This document shows positions 24,400 through 37,200 of a DNA stretch of 64,000 nucleotides, piece by piece (position 1 is the first letter of the stretch; every line of letters begins with the position of its first letter). The translations under genes and the position numbers were made by a program. Source of the DNA: Maylandia zebra (lineage: Eukaryota > Chordata > Actinopteri > Cichliformes > Cichlidae); contig NC_135172.1 of NCBI RefSeq assembly GCF_041146795.1, positions 11,832,137 through 11,896,136 on the forward strand, written 5' to 3'. Below the pieces are notes generated by a model. That model saw only the letters and a program-made list of their open reading frames with translations, did no database searches and was not told the origin of the DNA.

Positions 24400-26989
24400 G
24401 CCTTAAGCCTAAAGCTAAAAGTAAAAGCTTGAACCATAAAAGAGACAAAGTAAGTCATCGGTCAAACTGAACAGTCCTCTTTGTCAGAGTGAAGGTGAGG
24501 GGGACGGAATGACTGCTGTTTCATGTTGACTGGTTTCACACTTTAAGCAGCTTTGAAACTAAAACTAAACTTCCTTCCTCTTCCTTTGAATCTTCTTTGT
24601 ACTTGTATTGTGTGTGTCCGGCCTGAAAAACATTTAAAGGAAAATACAAATACCTTCTGTATCATCACACACACACTTGTGCTGTATACACTTGCATGGA
24701 ATATTCATATTCATATAACTCTACAAAAAGTAATTTCCAGAAACTTAAAAGTCGACACACCTTAACTCACAAACTGACCTAATTACAAAGACATAGCTTT
24801 TATAGTGGTTTGGCCTAACCATTTACACACAAAACAAAAACACAGTAACATCAACTAAGCACAAAATAACACAAGTAAACCTAAACCACTCCTGTTCCTG
24901 ATAAGCACATGGTTGGTCCTTCTGAGCAGGCATTTTGAGTCCTCAGCCACGCCTTTTGCCCAGACAGGAAACAACCACCAACCAAAACAAGATAACTCAA
25001 AGAAAGAGAAACATAATTAATATAACAGAAAACATTTTCATAATATCAGTGTTAGGTTTAACCAAATGATTAATGAATTATATTAAAGAAGAAAACTGCA
25101 AAACAAACTAATAAAGTGAACAAATGGCCTGATTTACCCATGTGTGGCTGATGCCATCACAGCTGCATCAAAAACAGTGACATATTCTCTGATTTAAATA
25201 AATACATAAATAAACACTTGGTGACCTGTCAGATATGAACTGACACAGAGTCCTTCTTTAACTTGTGAAGCAGTTGGGGACATGTCCACCAGAGGGCACC
25301 ATTATTATAGTTCTTGATCTCAGAAGCTGGTTATTTAATGCAAAAGTCAATGTTGTTTAGAGATTTCACCACTTTTTTACTGAGCCATCCTTCAGGTATA
25401 AGTAAAATCTTTCTATTTTTTTTTCTATTTTTCTCTGACTACCCATTGTCAAGACAACTCACGATAACTGGGGTTATTTGAATCATTATGATATGCCAGG
25501 TTTTTACTAACTCGTTTGTATACTGTTACAACTTGATTTTACAAATTGTTTCTACTCTTTGATCTGTTTATCAGCTCCACAAAAAAAAGTTTTCACAGGT
25601 TAGATGAATCAAATAAAACACTGCATTTTTAAAAAGTCAATACTTTGAGTGTATTTTATAACAAGAGAAACATAAAATCAACATTACATAAGTAGTGAGT
25701 AAGTAATTGATATTTTTCCACATTTTCCCAAATGTATAATATTTCAATTACACAGTATTCCCCAGGGAATGAGTTTTGCAGTGACAGCTCCTGACACATA
25801 TAGGGACCAATTTGGGACCTTCCACCTCTCCTGCAGTTTTGCCTTCTGCCCCTGAGACTTCTTGAGTTTGTTGGGTTCCTGCTCTCTGATCTTGCCATTA
25901 ATTGACAAACATCTAACAACTGTGGTCCTCTGTCCTTGTAAACTACCACTTTGTCTTGTTGGCTGGCAAGAGTTAGAGGTTTACAGGACAGCTGAATGAT
26001 CTATTTTAATTAGCAGCACAAACTGTTGCAGGACCCCAAATGAGGAAATCATGGATCAAAAAAAAGGAAAAAGTATAAGTAGACTGGGGAAACAAAGACT
26101 GGGGAAATTCAATTGTTTTATTACAAACATTCCTAAAAATCATTCCCACACTGTCTGAAGCTCCTTTTAAAGTAGCAGTGCACTGTGAATGAAGGCAATT
26201 CTAAAAGAAGGTCACCAAACATTATTAGAGCTGTGATGGAAAATTTTAAGTGTTTTGACCTTTTTGACCTTGTGTTAAATTAATATGGCTGAATAGAAGG
26301 CTCAAAAATATCTTGTTTTGTCTTCATATAACCCTCGATTAAGATATACTTGTGTTCTGTGAACACAGCAGGTAGATAACTTGTTCCTATAAATGATGAA
26401 TTAACAACAAGTTGTTAATTCATTTTTCAAACACCAAATTAAAATCTCACAAAGACAACTTATTTATAGTGTGCAGATCAATTTATATCATATTTCCATA
26501 ACAATCTGGTGTCAGTGTAGTGGGATCCCTTGGCTGATCTAAAGCTAGCATGGTGGTGATGTCTTATCATGTAAGGCAGCCTTTCCAACCTCAAATCTCA
26601 CATAGTTGTTAGATGAGACCAAACATGATGACAGCGAACACCTCTGTTGGAATGGCTATGAATGGACCATGTTGTCCAGTAAAAGAAGAAATTTGGGATA
26701 AAAAGTATAAAAAAAAAATTGCTGGTGAATGTAAGATGCCTTATTACAGAAGTGAGAACGTCTCCACTTTTCCACTTCTGTACATAAAAGCTTTCTTCTC
26801 ACTTTCACCTTTAAAACAGGAAAAGTGTGTTTTGTGCCTTCTGGCTGAAAACACAGTATCAGTGAATACATCGCCATGCACAACATGAGAATGTGTAAGT
26901 ACAATAAAAGATTACAAACATTTCCCGAAACTACCTCAAAGTAACTACATACAGTAAAATTACTTACAGTGTAATTTATGTTTCCTTTC
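24400..26989. other. No gene; leftover receptor upstream sequence
   Basis: 24430-24600 matches the proximal upstream block of genes B and D (AAGTAAGTCATCGGTCAA, GTGAAGGTGAGGGGGACGG, CTTCCTTCCTCTTCC). 25270-25480 matches the far-upstream block (GGGACATGTCCACCAGAGGG, TTCTTGATCTCAG, CCCATTGTCAAGACAA). The rest, to about 26990, shows no exon or named repeat. Confidence 0.45.
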
Positions 26990-29800
26990 CATCTCTTTGT
27001 TAGAGGTCTGTCTTGTGGTTTATGTCTCTGTGTTCTCTAGTTGTTCTGTCTCCCCTGTCAGCTGTATCCCCTTGTCAAGTTCCCGTCTCTGTGTTATGTT
27101 TCCTGTTTTACTTTGAAAGTCTGTGTCTCATGTAAATGCATCTGGTTTTGCTTCCTTTGTCTCGTTAGGCCTGATTTGCCCCAGCTGTGTTTCCCTCCTG
27201 TTACCCATTCCCTGATTGCTCCCTCTGTGTATTTAAGCCCTGTGTTTCGCTGTCTGTGTTGTGATCTACTGTTTATGATGCTGTGTGGGCTGGCTGTTTG
27301 CCAGAGTCTGAGTTTTGTTACCGTTTTTGAGTTCCTGTCTGTCTCCGGAGTCTGCACTTTGGGTTAGTGATGGGTAAATGAGGCCTCGTGAAGCGTTTCA
27401 GCACATTCCCCAAATTGTATCGATACTGTGTCGACACATTGTTGCTGTTTTGCTCCATACTGACACCTGCTGGACCTTAAATATCATTGCAGGCAACTTA
27501 CTTGAGACTCACAACAGACACGGATTCAAATACCTAGTCATACTTGTATATACTGTAAGGTATTGTACTTTCCATGGAATCATTTTATATGTTTTACATT
27601 GCAAACATTGCAGACATCATTAAAATGGAAGTATTGTGAATATAATATTACCCATTTAAATGTAATTGACTCAGAGTTTATAAATTTCTATTCAGAAAAA
27701 TAAGTATATCCAATGTTTTTGCATTCAGTCTACTGCGTTTTTTTTTTTTTTTGGTTTTTTTTTACACCATTTCCCCAGCTTTGGAAATCTCACAGGCACA
27801 GATGAAGCTGGGGTACAAAAACTGTAAAGCCAGGTGGAAAAGGTTCAGATAAGATGTCTTCCTATTCCCCCAGTACGTTAAAGGATCCTGTGATCTTGGA
27901 ATGTTTCTCTCCGACACTCTCCACAATACTAAGGGGTTGGCAGTCCTTTATAATAAAATTCAGGACTGCCTGGCCCAGAACAGTGTTCAGACTGGTTAAG
28001 CTGTTCAGTGTCAATATAGGCCGACCCATGTTCATTATCGGTGTGATTGTTTCCTCATTTTCATGTTTGGCTCTGTAATGCCTAAACACTGAGGAGGTGC
28101 TTGTGTTTGTGTAAAAAGCTCCGCAGAACAGATGCGACATTTAACCTGCATAAAATGAAATAAGTAATTTACACTGCAAGTCACATTATTGTTTTTCCTG
28201 TTCTGATAGATTACACTGAAACAAAGACAGACAAACTATTTGCAGTTAAAAGATCAAAATGATCCCACACAGCAGAAACTTTTCTTTTGGGCTCCATTTT
28301 GTTATGGAGAGATGTGTATTTATTTATTTTTTTTTATCTTTGCGAGAGTAATTTTTTGTTTTTTTGGTGGCGACTTGTTCCGTTGACAGATGCGGACGCG
28401 ATACCTTCTAAACACAGTTTGGCGCGTTGGCAATGAGCGATACAGCAGCTGTATCGATCATGTGACTTTTCTTAAAGCGACGCCCGCAACGATACAGGCT
28501 TCACTCTGTGAGCTTGATACAAGCGTCGGTGCGTCAGTGTTGCTGGACCCATCACTACTTTGGGTCCTTTTCCTGCCTGCACAAAGCCATTCCTTAACAG
28601 AAGATCGTGACCAGAACATGGACCCCGCAGACTCTCTTTCCTCTGAGTTCAACGCCAAGATGATGCGGATGGTGAGTCTGCTCGACTGCATTGCCCAGTC
28701 ACAGGATTTACGGACTATGGCAGTTGGGCTAAGCACAGTAGATGCTATCATTAGGCATAACCCTCAGCTTACTCAGTTTGCTAAGGACACTAAGTTGGCT
28801 GGCACCATTACTGCCTGGAGAGAGCAAGTTAGGGCTGGTGAGCTTGCTCTCTCACTCACTAAATCTTCCCCATCGCTGATTCAGCAAGACACACACTCTC
28901 CACCTGCCTCTACGCTGCCATGGACTTCCTCTCCTTCCACACGCCAGCCGGGACCTTGTTCACCTGTCCATTCACCAGCCTCTTTCCTGGCAGCTATGTG
29001 GTCGGAGGATCAGGAGGAGGTCTCCATTTCTTCACCGGTTCCTGTTTTCTCATCCTGAAGGAAACGGCGCCCTTGCCACGGCCACTCCTCTCCCCAGTCA
29101 TCTGTTCTGCAACCTGGTCCTGCTGAAGGGTCCGAGGGGCACGTCCGGCCTTCATCTGTTCCCGCTGGTGGTTCTGGAGAACCTCACCTGCCTTTGTTTG
29201 CCTCCGCTGGACGGTCCGAGGGGCCTGTCCAGCAACAGCAACCTGCCTCTGCTGGAGGGTCCGAGGGGCCCGTCCAGCCTTCTGCCTCCTCGTCTGGTGC
29301 AGCCTCCGAGTATTCCTCCTCGTCTGGTGCAGCCTCAGCTACAGCTTCAGCTCTGCCTGGTCCTGCCCGGCCTGCCCGTCCTCGTCCTGCTCGTCCTCGT
29401 CCTGCCCGGCCACTTTCCAGGTCGTTGGCTGGACATCATTGCTGTCGTGGTCGGCCTCCGGATCTGCCCCGTCACGGTCGCTGGCTTCACGGTCGACCTC
29501 CTGAGCCGTTTTCTGGACTCTTGGGCCGTCGACCTCTGGGCCATTTTCTGGAGTCTTGGGCCGTCGACCTCCGGGCCGCCCCCCAAGCTGCCCCCCGAGC
29601 TGCCCGGGTTTGGGCTGTTGCGCTGTCGACCTCCGGGCCGGCCCCCTGAACTGTTTTTGGGAGTGGTTTCCGGGCCGCCTGCGCCTTTTGTGGGCCTTTT
29701 TGTTTGGTTATTTTCTGGGCTCCAGTGTTTTCTGTTTTTGATCTCTAGGTTGTGTTTGATTTGTTTGGTTTGGTTTGTTATTTTTGCATGAATAATGCTA
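26990..29800 (+). mobile_element. LTR retroelement fossil (gypsy-like LTR and gag-like part) carrying a hAT insertion
   Basis: An LTR-type sequence (about 26990-28610, counting the insert) is followed by an open gag-like frame beginning at 28618 (MDPADSLSS) and a proline- and alanine-rich stretch to about 29650 with repeated GGSEGP units. The LTR resembles the one at 39328-39879 in its last part (TCTGCA.TTTGGGT). No pol was recognised. An old, incomplete copy, older than the hAT within it. Confidence 0.6.
27365..28557 (-). mobile_element. hAT DNA transposon, internally shortened, with perfect 8-bp target duplication
   Basis: Ends are TAGTGATGGGT at 27365 and ACCCATCACTA up to 28557, reverse complements of each other. 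They are flanked by CTTTGGGT at 27357-27364 and 28558-28565, the 8-bp duplication typical of hAT. A minus-strand frame (28140-27862) keeps the end of a BED-type finger (FRHYRAKH) and the transposase hallmark FIIKDCQPLSIVES. At about 1.2 kb it is far shorter than an autonomous element (about 2.5-4 kb), so it is non-autonomous. Confidence 0.9.
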
Positions 29801-29904
29801 AACATTATTCATGCAACAATATTCTGTAGTTCACATTAGCAATTAATCTGATTTCAAAGTTTATAAATCATCTAAAATCATATAGTTAATTAATTTGCTA
29901 TCAT

Positions 29905-30330
29905 AGTCCGAAAGAACGAGATCGCGGATACAAGCGGCAGAAATGAGCTTCCTCCGAAGGGTCGCTGGCCTCTCCCTTAGAGATAGGGTGAGAAGTTCGG
30001 CCATCCGGGAGGGGCTCAGAGTAGAGCAGCTGCTGCTCCACATCGAAAGGAGCCAGCTGAGGTGGTTCGGGCATCTGACAAGGATGCCCCCTGGGCGCCT
30101 CCTGGGTGAGGTGTTCCAGGCATGTCCCACCGGGAGGAGGCCCCGGGGCAGACCCAGGACACGCTGGAGAGGTTATATCTCTCGGCTGGCCTGGGAACGC
30201 CTTGGTATTCCCCCGGACAAGCTGGAGGAGGTGGCTGGGGAGAGGGAGGTCTGGGCCTCTTTGCTTAGGCTGCTGCCCCCGCGACCCGGCCCCGGACAAA
30301 GCGGATGAAGATGGATGGATGGATGGATGG
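29905..30330 (+). mobile_element. LINE 3' end (RTE-like) with (GGAT)n tail
   Basis: The open translation includes SFLRRVAGLSLRDRVRSS, RWFGHLTRMPPGRL, GRRPRGRPRTRW and LAWERLGIPPDKLEEVAGER, a C-terminal segment very common in fish LINEs, ending in ATGGATGGATGG repeats. 5' truncated. The clade (RTE or relative) is from memory. Confidence 0.7.
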
Positions 30331-30334
30331 AGTC

Positions 30335-30960
30335 TTGTACTGGGTGTGGATATATGCAGGTGCTGGTTCGAAAGTGTCAGACTTTAGCACTTTTGAATCA
30401 CACTCAGAGGTGTAAACACATCTTCAACCACAGGGATAAACACGGTTTAAATACTTTGAGTACGAATTGTGTTTTAAATTCACTCTTGTTTTTTGTGGCC
30501 TCAAATGCTGTGACATGTGGTTTCACTGATGAAAAATAAGCACAATATGAACCCAGACAATTCTGGGGGCATTTTTAAAACTTTGTTAAAAGGTATAACC
30601 TTCTCTCTAGCTCAGAGGAGACGATTGTTACTGCTCATGATGTCACCAAATGCTTGTTTAACACAGCAGTCTATGCTGCTGAGGGATTTGACCATCTTTG
30701 CTGAGCCATTCTGCAGGTATGAGGAACATTTTCATGTACTCTGCTAACCCATTGTCAGCTCTGTGCAGCAGAAGAAAACTGAGCTGTAAATGTTGTTAGT
30801 TGTCTGTCTTTTGAGGTTATGTGGCAGATTTTTACTAGAAGAGAAATTTAGTGATCACAGCTGATCAGTATTTAATGTAAATCAGGTCAGTTTTTTTGCA
30901 CTTGCTGTCATTTCTCCATACTGTTACAACGGCAGATGGTTGTAATGAATTTAATAAGGT
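30335..30960. other. Orphan copy of the receptor far-upstream region
   Basis: Colinear with 38770-39180 upstream of gene D: TTCAACCACAGGGATAAACAC, TTCACTCTTGTTTTTTG, CAGCAGTC.ATGCTGAGGGAT, TGAGCCATTCTGCA. No receptor start exon lies next to it on the minus strand, so it appears to be the remnant of a deleted tandem copy. Confidence 0.5.
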
Positions 30961-32400
30961 TCACATATGTACATACTAGTACTTACAACTGAATTCAGGG
31001 TTCAATTAAGAACTGACTCTTTTCTTTTATTATATTTCTTTTTTATTTTACAGTGAAGACAGGTGAGTTTATTCCTATATTTTTAAGTCATCATCAGGAC
31101 TCTTGGTCTTGGGGTTGCTGGCAGTGTTGCAGCACCCCCTGCAGCAAATGGCAGACATCACAACACCCACTCACAGGTGCAAAAAAAAAGTAACAAAAAA
31201 CAATATTAACAATAATTGAAAAAAGATATATAAACTGTTGAAATACTTCAAAAATCACTTCTTTCATTATTTTTCTCAGAAATGTGGGATTTGGGAAGTT
31301 TTTTCATAAAAAGGATCATTTTCAAATAACATTACATACTAGACACCGGCTATCACAATGGCATAAACACATTGTTTTTTGTTGTTATATATTATAGTGT
31401 CATTTAAAAAAAGAACAAAAGAAGACCATCAAATTAACGAGCTTCATCTCTTTAGAAATACTTGGAATTGTCCCAGTGCTGGCCTCTTTAATGTATCATT
31501 CTCCACCTTGGATTGGAAACATGGACCATCAGACTCACCTGTCCCTGATGAATGTCCTAACAGAAGGTTTTAACACTTTAGTCATCAGATCAATAAATTG
31601 TGAAGGAATCTGTCGCCTAAACTTCGGAGTGCCAAGCTACATCACAAATTGTTCAGTAATTTCACAGTCCTACCTTTGTTACAAAAGAATATTTGGATAT
31701 TTGTGAAAAATTTTCGTTTGGGTCAGGTAAAATATTATCCATATGTGAAATGCACTATACACAGGTACACACACACACAGGTCTTTATCACCAGGTTCCA
31801 CATTTATTTACAATTTTCCCCGGTTATGACTGAACACAGTCTGACAGCTGTCGGTCCCAGCCGATTTCCCTCTCCCTCCGCTCCTCTCCGTCTCACTATA
31901 AAAAGGGAAGGAAACCATTATCAGTCCAAATCGCCATCAGCTGTTCTCACCGGCATCTCCAGCACCGCCCCGTTGAGCCCACTGCACCACTCCTCCCCTG
32001 CAGCCGCGCCCGGGACCACACCTCCGCCACACCATATTTTTGATAGGTTCTTGTCAGTCGTGCACAAATAGGTTTATGTATGCCTTGACTGCTGCTTGTT
32101 AAAAACCACATAGTTGGAAGGCTAATATGCTTTTTAATGGTTACATAATGAATTTGCTTATCTGCGTGTCTTCCTAACAGGTAAGGGTTAATTATTGTCA
32201 CATCTGTGTTAAAATATTGTGTCTAAGACCGTATACTTTTCTCAACAATGCAGACCAGTTGAGTTCAGTTTTGTCTGTTTTCTCTTGTCCTCTGTGTGTT
32301 GGGAAATAGTAGATAGTTACATGACTTACATACTTTAGTTATACTAGAAAGTAAAGAGACAAATTGAATACTACATACACGTTATACCTTATACCCTGCA
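30961..32400. other. No gene seen
   Basis: AT-rich DNA with a short (CA)n at 31770. 31850-32030 is a GC-richer patch with a TATAAAAA near 31900 that could be a repeat-derived promoter or LTR piece, but I could not assign it. Confidence 0.35.
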
Positions 32401-32420
32401 AGATACAAGCAGGCAAGACC

Positions 32421-32873
32421 TCAGGTGCAAACTGTGCACCTGAGGTTTTGCCTGGTGTGGTTGACCCCAGCCTCTATCAATCTTGTGCTTAAAACTTGTT
32501 CCTTTGCTCCTATGATTAGTGCCTCTCTGCTGTTTTTCCAGCCAGGTATTATCCAGCCATTGGTAGGATTTTTCAGTGTCAGCACTTCTTCTATCTGCCG
32601 ATGATATATGCTTTGCAGGAGCCTTTCCGTCTGTGATAGTTCTTGTTCTTGCTCTTTCTCAGGTTTCCGCTGCCTTAGGGATTCACTAAGCATGTGAACT
32701 GTGGACTGTGGCCATCTCCTGATGTACTCATAGATCGTTGTTGTTTCATCCTGGATAATGGTTTTGATGTTCACTTGTCCTTGAAGAGAGAGAGAGAGAT
32801 TGAGAGGGGGGGGGAGGGGGGGGGGGAGATGTACCTGTGGTTCTACTGAAGCCTCTTCCAGTTCTGAGGGCAA
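32421..32873 (-). mobile_element. LINE-like C-terminal domain remnant
   Basis: A minus-strand frame of 150 residues contains TIIQDETTTIYEYIRR, YHRQIEEV and RLIEAGVNHTRQNLRC, a segment I recall from the C-terminal region of non-LTR elements in fish and invertebrates (EQALSTR.IEAGVYHTRQDPRC). A GA- and G-rich microsatellite (32783-32830) lies inside. Family uncertain. Confidence 0.55.
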
Positions 32874-32879
32874 CAGCTC

Positions 32880-33800
32880 ATAACACTACACCACTGGGAC
32901 CTCTTTGGGCTTCACCTTTCGCATCTGATCTACTAACGTGTTGGTTTTTTTCACAGGGAGTGCTCTGGAGGAAACGTTGGTAGAGGAAGCTGCCATCCAC
33001 ACAGAGAAGGCAGCAGTGACCAGACAGCACTTGGACCCACTGCAGGTAGTCGGGCATAGGTGCATAGATCTAGGTGTTGCAGAGGTTGCTGTCTGGGAAA
33101 TGGTCAGCTGGGTGAGTGATGCCATTTGCCAAATCCACACTATTCAAAACAAAAGGAGCAAATGGTGTATTTTTCTTTATGGAGATGTTTGAGGAGACAG
33201 CAACACCATTCAAGTGGTCAATGGAGGAATGGACTGTGCACTTGATGCCTCTTCTGAAGGGGTAGCCCAGATCGACAAATAGACAAAGCAGATGCCAACA
33301 TGGCTTGCCTGTGGCCAAGGGCGAAAAAATAGGAGAGGCAGTCCCTAATGCTGGGTGGGTACAACCAGAGGTTTATCCTGAACTCTGTGGCTCTAACCAG
33401 TCCCCTGACTGGAAAATTGGCTTAGATCTGGTTCAGTGGACAGACTGATGGCAAGTCACATATGAGAGGCTGAAGCAAGCACTCTGGAAATTGTCAGAGC
33501 ATGAACGTCACTATAACTCTGTGGAAAAAGAGTGTTTGGTCAGCTCTTCGCGTTATTACGTGCTGGGGTGCCCATTCATCGTCTGTTCAGACCATGCGAT
33601 GTTGTAAAGGTTCAACCACATTTTAAAAAACATTTTAGGTAGTACAGATGCTGGGGGCACAGATGGCTATGGCTGACTTCCTCTGTTGGCGGCATGAAGG
33701 TATGGCAGCCGGGTGCGGTTTGTGGCTGGCTGTCAGAGGGAGAGGAAGGGCAGTGTTGGAGCAGCAACACTGGGAAGAATGGCACACCTGTCATGTATTT
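32880..33800 (+). mobile_element. Ty3/gypsy retroelement fossil (pol remnant)
   Basis: Plus-strand pieces resemble the RT to RNase H part of gypsy pol (HYNSVEKECL, YYVLGCPFIVCSDHAM at about 33510-33605). Heavily decayed and incomplete; no LTRs recognised. Confidence 0.6.
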
Positions 33801-34274
33801 GTGCATTTTTTTTTTCTCTCCCCATAGAAGTTGTGAGCAAGCGGAGGAGACAGATATATTTTTAATAAAAACTTTTCATGGCGGGCAGTATAACGGTGGA
33901 GGTACGTAAAGTGATGGAGCTATTTTGTGGTCCAGAAGAAGAGAGAAAAATGCCAGCACGATGACTTTAATGTTTCATCGGTTCAGTTTTACAGACATTT
34001 TGCCAAAGCTCTAAACTATCCAGTACAGTAGTTCAGCTTGCATGTGCATATAATTTGAAGTTGTGTTGTATTTTGCAGGACATGTACAACACATTTCATC
34101 AGCTGCAGCATTTCTATTTTTCTAAACACTACTACTTTTCTTACTCTTGTATTTTATTTTCCACTATGATGTATGATTTTTACTCTCTACTTATCAGTTG
34201 TGGTGTCCCTTCTGTGATAGTTCATTATTATCCCAATCAGTGAATGCTCCCTTTAAATGATTTTTTTAGTTAAA
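33801..34274. other. 3' flank of gene D
   Basis: AT-rich flank that partly matches 41300-41500 downstream of gene E (GATGACTTTAA, CAAAGCTCTAAAC, GCATTTCTA.TTTTCTA). No gene seen. Confidence 0.45.
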
Positions 34275-37200
34275 TCACAACGATTCGATGCTGCAGTAGA
34301 TATTAGTTTCAATTTCGTCGACTTCTGCTTCCTTGGCATAGAGCTCAGCTTCGCTGGCATGAAGATCAGCTTCTTTGGAGTAGAAATCTTGTTGATGTTG
34401 AGTATTAACCTGCATTCTGCTGTAATGAGCTGAGATGTTTTCATAAATGGGACCAGGGTGCATCTACAGAAAGAAGACAAATGATATGAGCACTGGGTTA
34501 TTTAACACTAAGGATTCAGTTTTTGCCTCATTCAAATAAAGAAATTACTTTTTTTGCAAATGTTGTACATTTTGCAAAAAGTTTTGATGTATGACATCTA
34601 TCAGATTTAAATAGTTTAGTTTTTTCCTTTCATTCTTTGTATGCAGTAAAACACAGCAATTTTTAAAATTGAAACAAAAAGGAGTACATTTTTTGATTTA
34701 TTATTGTCATTAATCGAGCTAAAAGTATTTCTTATTATTCAATTAATCAATGGAATAATTGATGAAATACTGAATTACTAAAATAACCAATAGCTGCAGC
34801 CCTAATGGCTAGCATTTTGTGCAGAGGATGGTCAGGATTTTTTATGGATAACAGTTCAGTGGTCTCCTCCCCAAAAGAGCTTTAGATGTGTGCAGATGCA
34901 GCTGATGATACTGTGTCATAATGTGAATGTGTTTTAGTCACATAAAAAATACAACTGTTGAGTAGAAACATGATCGAGGTAGGTGGTGAGCTCCAGTGAT
35001 AAAAAGGCTACAAGAGGTTAGGATGTAAGTGAGAAAAAAAAGCATGATGAGTGATTTTAAAGTTTTTCTGTGATGGAGAATAAATTATTATTCCTGTGAA
35101 GAGAAAATGAGAGGTTTTTTTAACCTGTTTATTATCTGAAGTTTCTTGTCTTGGAGACTGACTGGAAGTCCTCTTTTTTCTATTGCACAAAAAGAAATAA
35201 ATAAAATGTTAAAACATTTGGTAAATGTAGTGATTTTTAGATAGCGTTTCTCTGCACTCCTGGAGTACTCAAAGCGCTCTATACAACATGCCACATTCAC
35301 TCTATGCTTTCTCACTAGCATACACATTCATACTCTGATGGATGCATCGGAGAGCAAGTGGTGGTTAGTATCTTGCCCAAGGATATTTGGCATGCAGACT
35401 GAGGGAGCCAAAAATCAAACCACCAACCTTTTGATCAACAGATGACCTGCTCTAACTCCTGAGCTACCGTTTAACCATGACAGGTATGACAGATGAGACA
35501 GTGTAGCTTACCTCCTGCACCAGTAGACAGTGAGAGGTATTAAAAGGAGCAGAGCTGCAGAAACTCCTGCAGCTGCTGGTGTCCATGTTCCTGTGATACT
35601 TTGGACAGTGAGAGTCTTTGGAGCAGAGCTGATATCTTTGTTGGTTTTCACAGCACAGGAGTAGCTTCCTGCATCCTCCCTGCTGACTGGGTCTAGGATC
35701 AGATGTTTGTTCTGGTTCTCTCTCGGGGTCAGAGGTCGACTGTTCAAGTACCAAATGTAGTTTGTGTTGTCAGTCAGAGGACAGCTGGTACTGCAGGTCA
35801 GTGTGACTCTCTGACCCTCTGTCACCACTGCAGAAGGACTCATCTTCACTCTCAGCTCTGGAAGAAGAACATACAATAATAATTATTATTATTATTATTA
35901 GACTCCAGACTCCGTCAGTGTCATTTTTAAATCATGTTTAGTGAGTAATGCCATGTTTTAAGTGAAAAAAGCTCAGTTCTTCATTTCTGTGACATTTTAC
36001 AGGGATTGTTTGCTTTATTTCATTGTATTTGTCTGACAACTGGGGTTATTAATTTCTTTTCAGCTATTCATGCCATTATTGTTACTGTTCTAGGTTACGT
36101 GTGGGTTATATAGATGTTTTCTTAATATTCCACCTTGTGATATTTGCTCAATCCAACATGAAACTTGAATAACTATCATTTTCTTAATTTCTGTGAACAG
36201 GAAAATGAATTTTTTTGTGTATTTGATATATAGCAAAGTGCTCATTAGAAAATATTTGATCAGGATTATAAAATAGTTTTATATATTTTAAAAGTCAAAA
36301 ATAATGTTTTTTTCACTTGATCTGACTGTACAAAAAAAAAAAAAAAATACACCGAAAGGGTGAATTTTTCTATAAAAGGAAAATGTCTGTTTGCTTTTGA
36401 TTCTTGCTCTGTAATGGAATATTTTCACAATCCTGTTAATGAGTAAAGTCTGCTGAGTGAAGAGTTTAGATTTACCTGTGACAATCAAAAATACTCCAGG
36501 CAGATCAGACTGTGTCCATCCTTCATGATCTTTGTTGAATCTGAATGTGTATCCTCCTGAGTCATTCTTCTTCAGGTTGTTGATGGTCAGGATGTGTTGG
36601 TTCTTCATGTTGTCCTGATACTCCACACCACCTGCAGCCTCAATCAGCCTTTTAACTTCCTCATCACCACTTCTCAGTTTTTTACTCCAACATTTAAACT
36701 CTGGCTTCATGTTATCAGGATGTGAGTATTCACTTGTGATGTTGACTGAAGATCCTTCCAGAGCACAGATTCTCCTGCTGACATAATTCACTCTCCAGCA
36801 GTTTTTATCCTGAACACCTGAAATATAGATGGATTATGAAATGACTGACTGGTCTATATTTCAGGATGTCAGTGAATCAATAATTTTTTTTAACACATAC
36901 AAACTTCTGTAGATTGAAGACGTTTGTGGCTTTTAACTGCACAAGAAAATGTGCCTCTTGAAGAGTTTTGAACTGAATAATGTTGATTCTCATAATAGCT
37001 TTGTTTGTTGTGGTACCAGAGGTAGATAGTCTGAGGGTCTGTCAGGTTACATCTTGTACTACAAGCCAGTGTAACAAACCCAGAAATGGAAGAAGTCCTT
37101 TGAACATGAAGCTCTGTTGATAAAAGATAAATACACTTCCCGTTACTGTGCATAGATATATTCATAAAGTTTATATAATTCATACAAATGTTGGACTCAA

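Noticed and set aside
26613-26904. Overlapping open frames of about 90 residues on both strands
   Set aside because: No splice context, domain or repeat family recognised; lengths are those expected by chance in this composition.
29168-29805. Overlapping proline/glycine-rich open frames on both strands
   Set aside because: GC-rich part of an LTR-element fossil; open frames on both strands reflect base composition.
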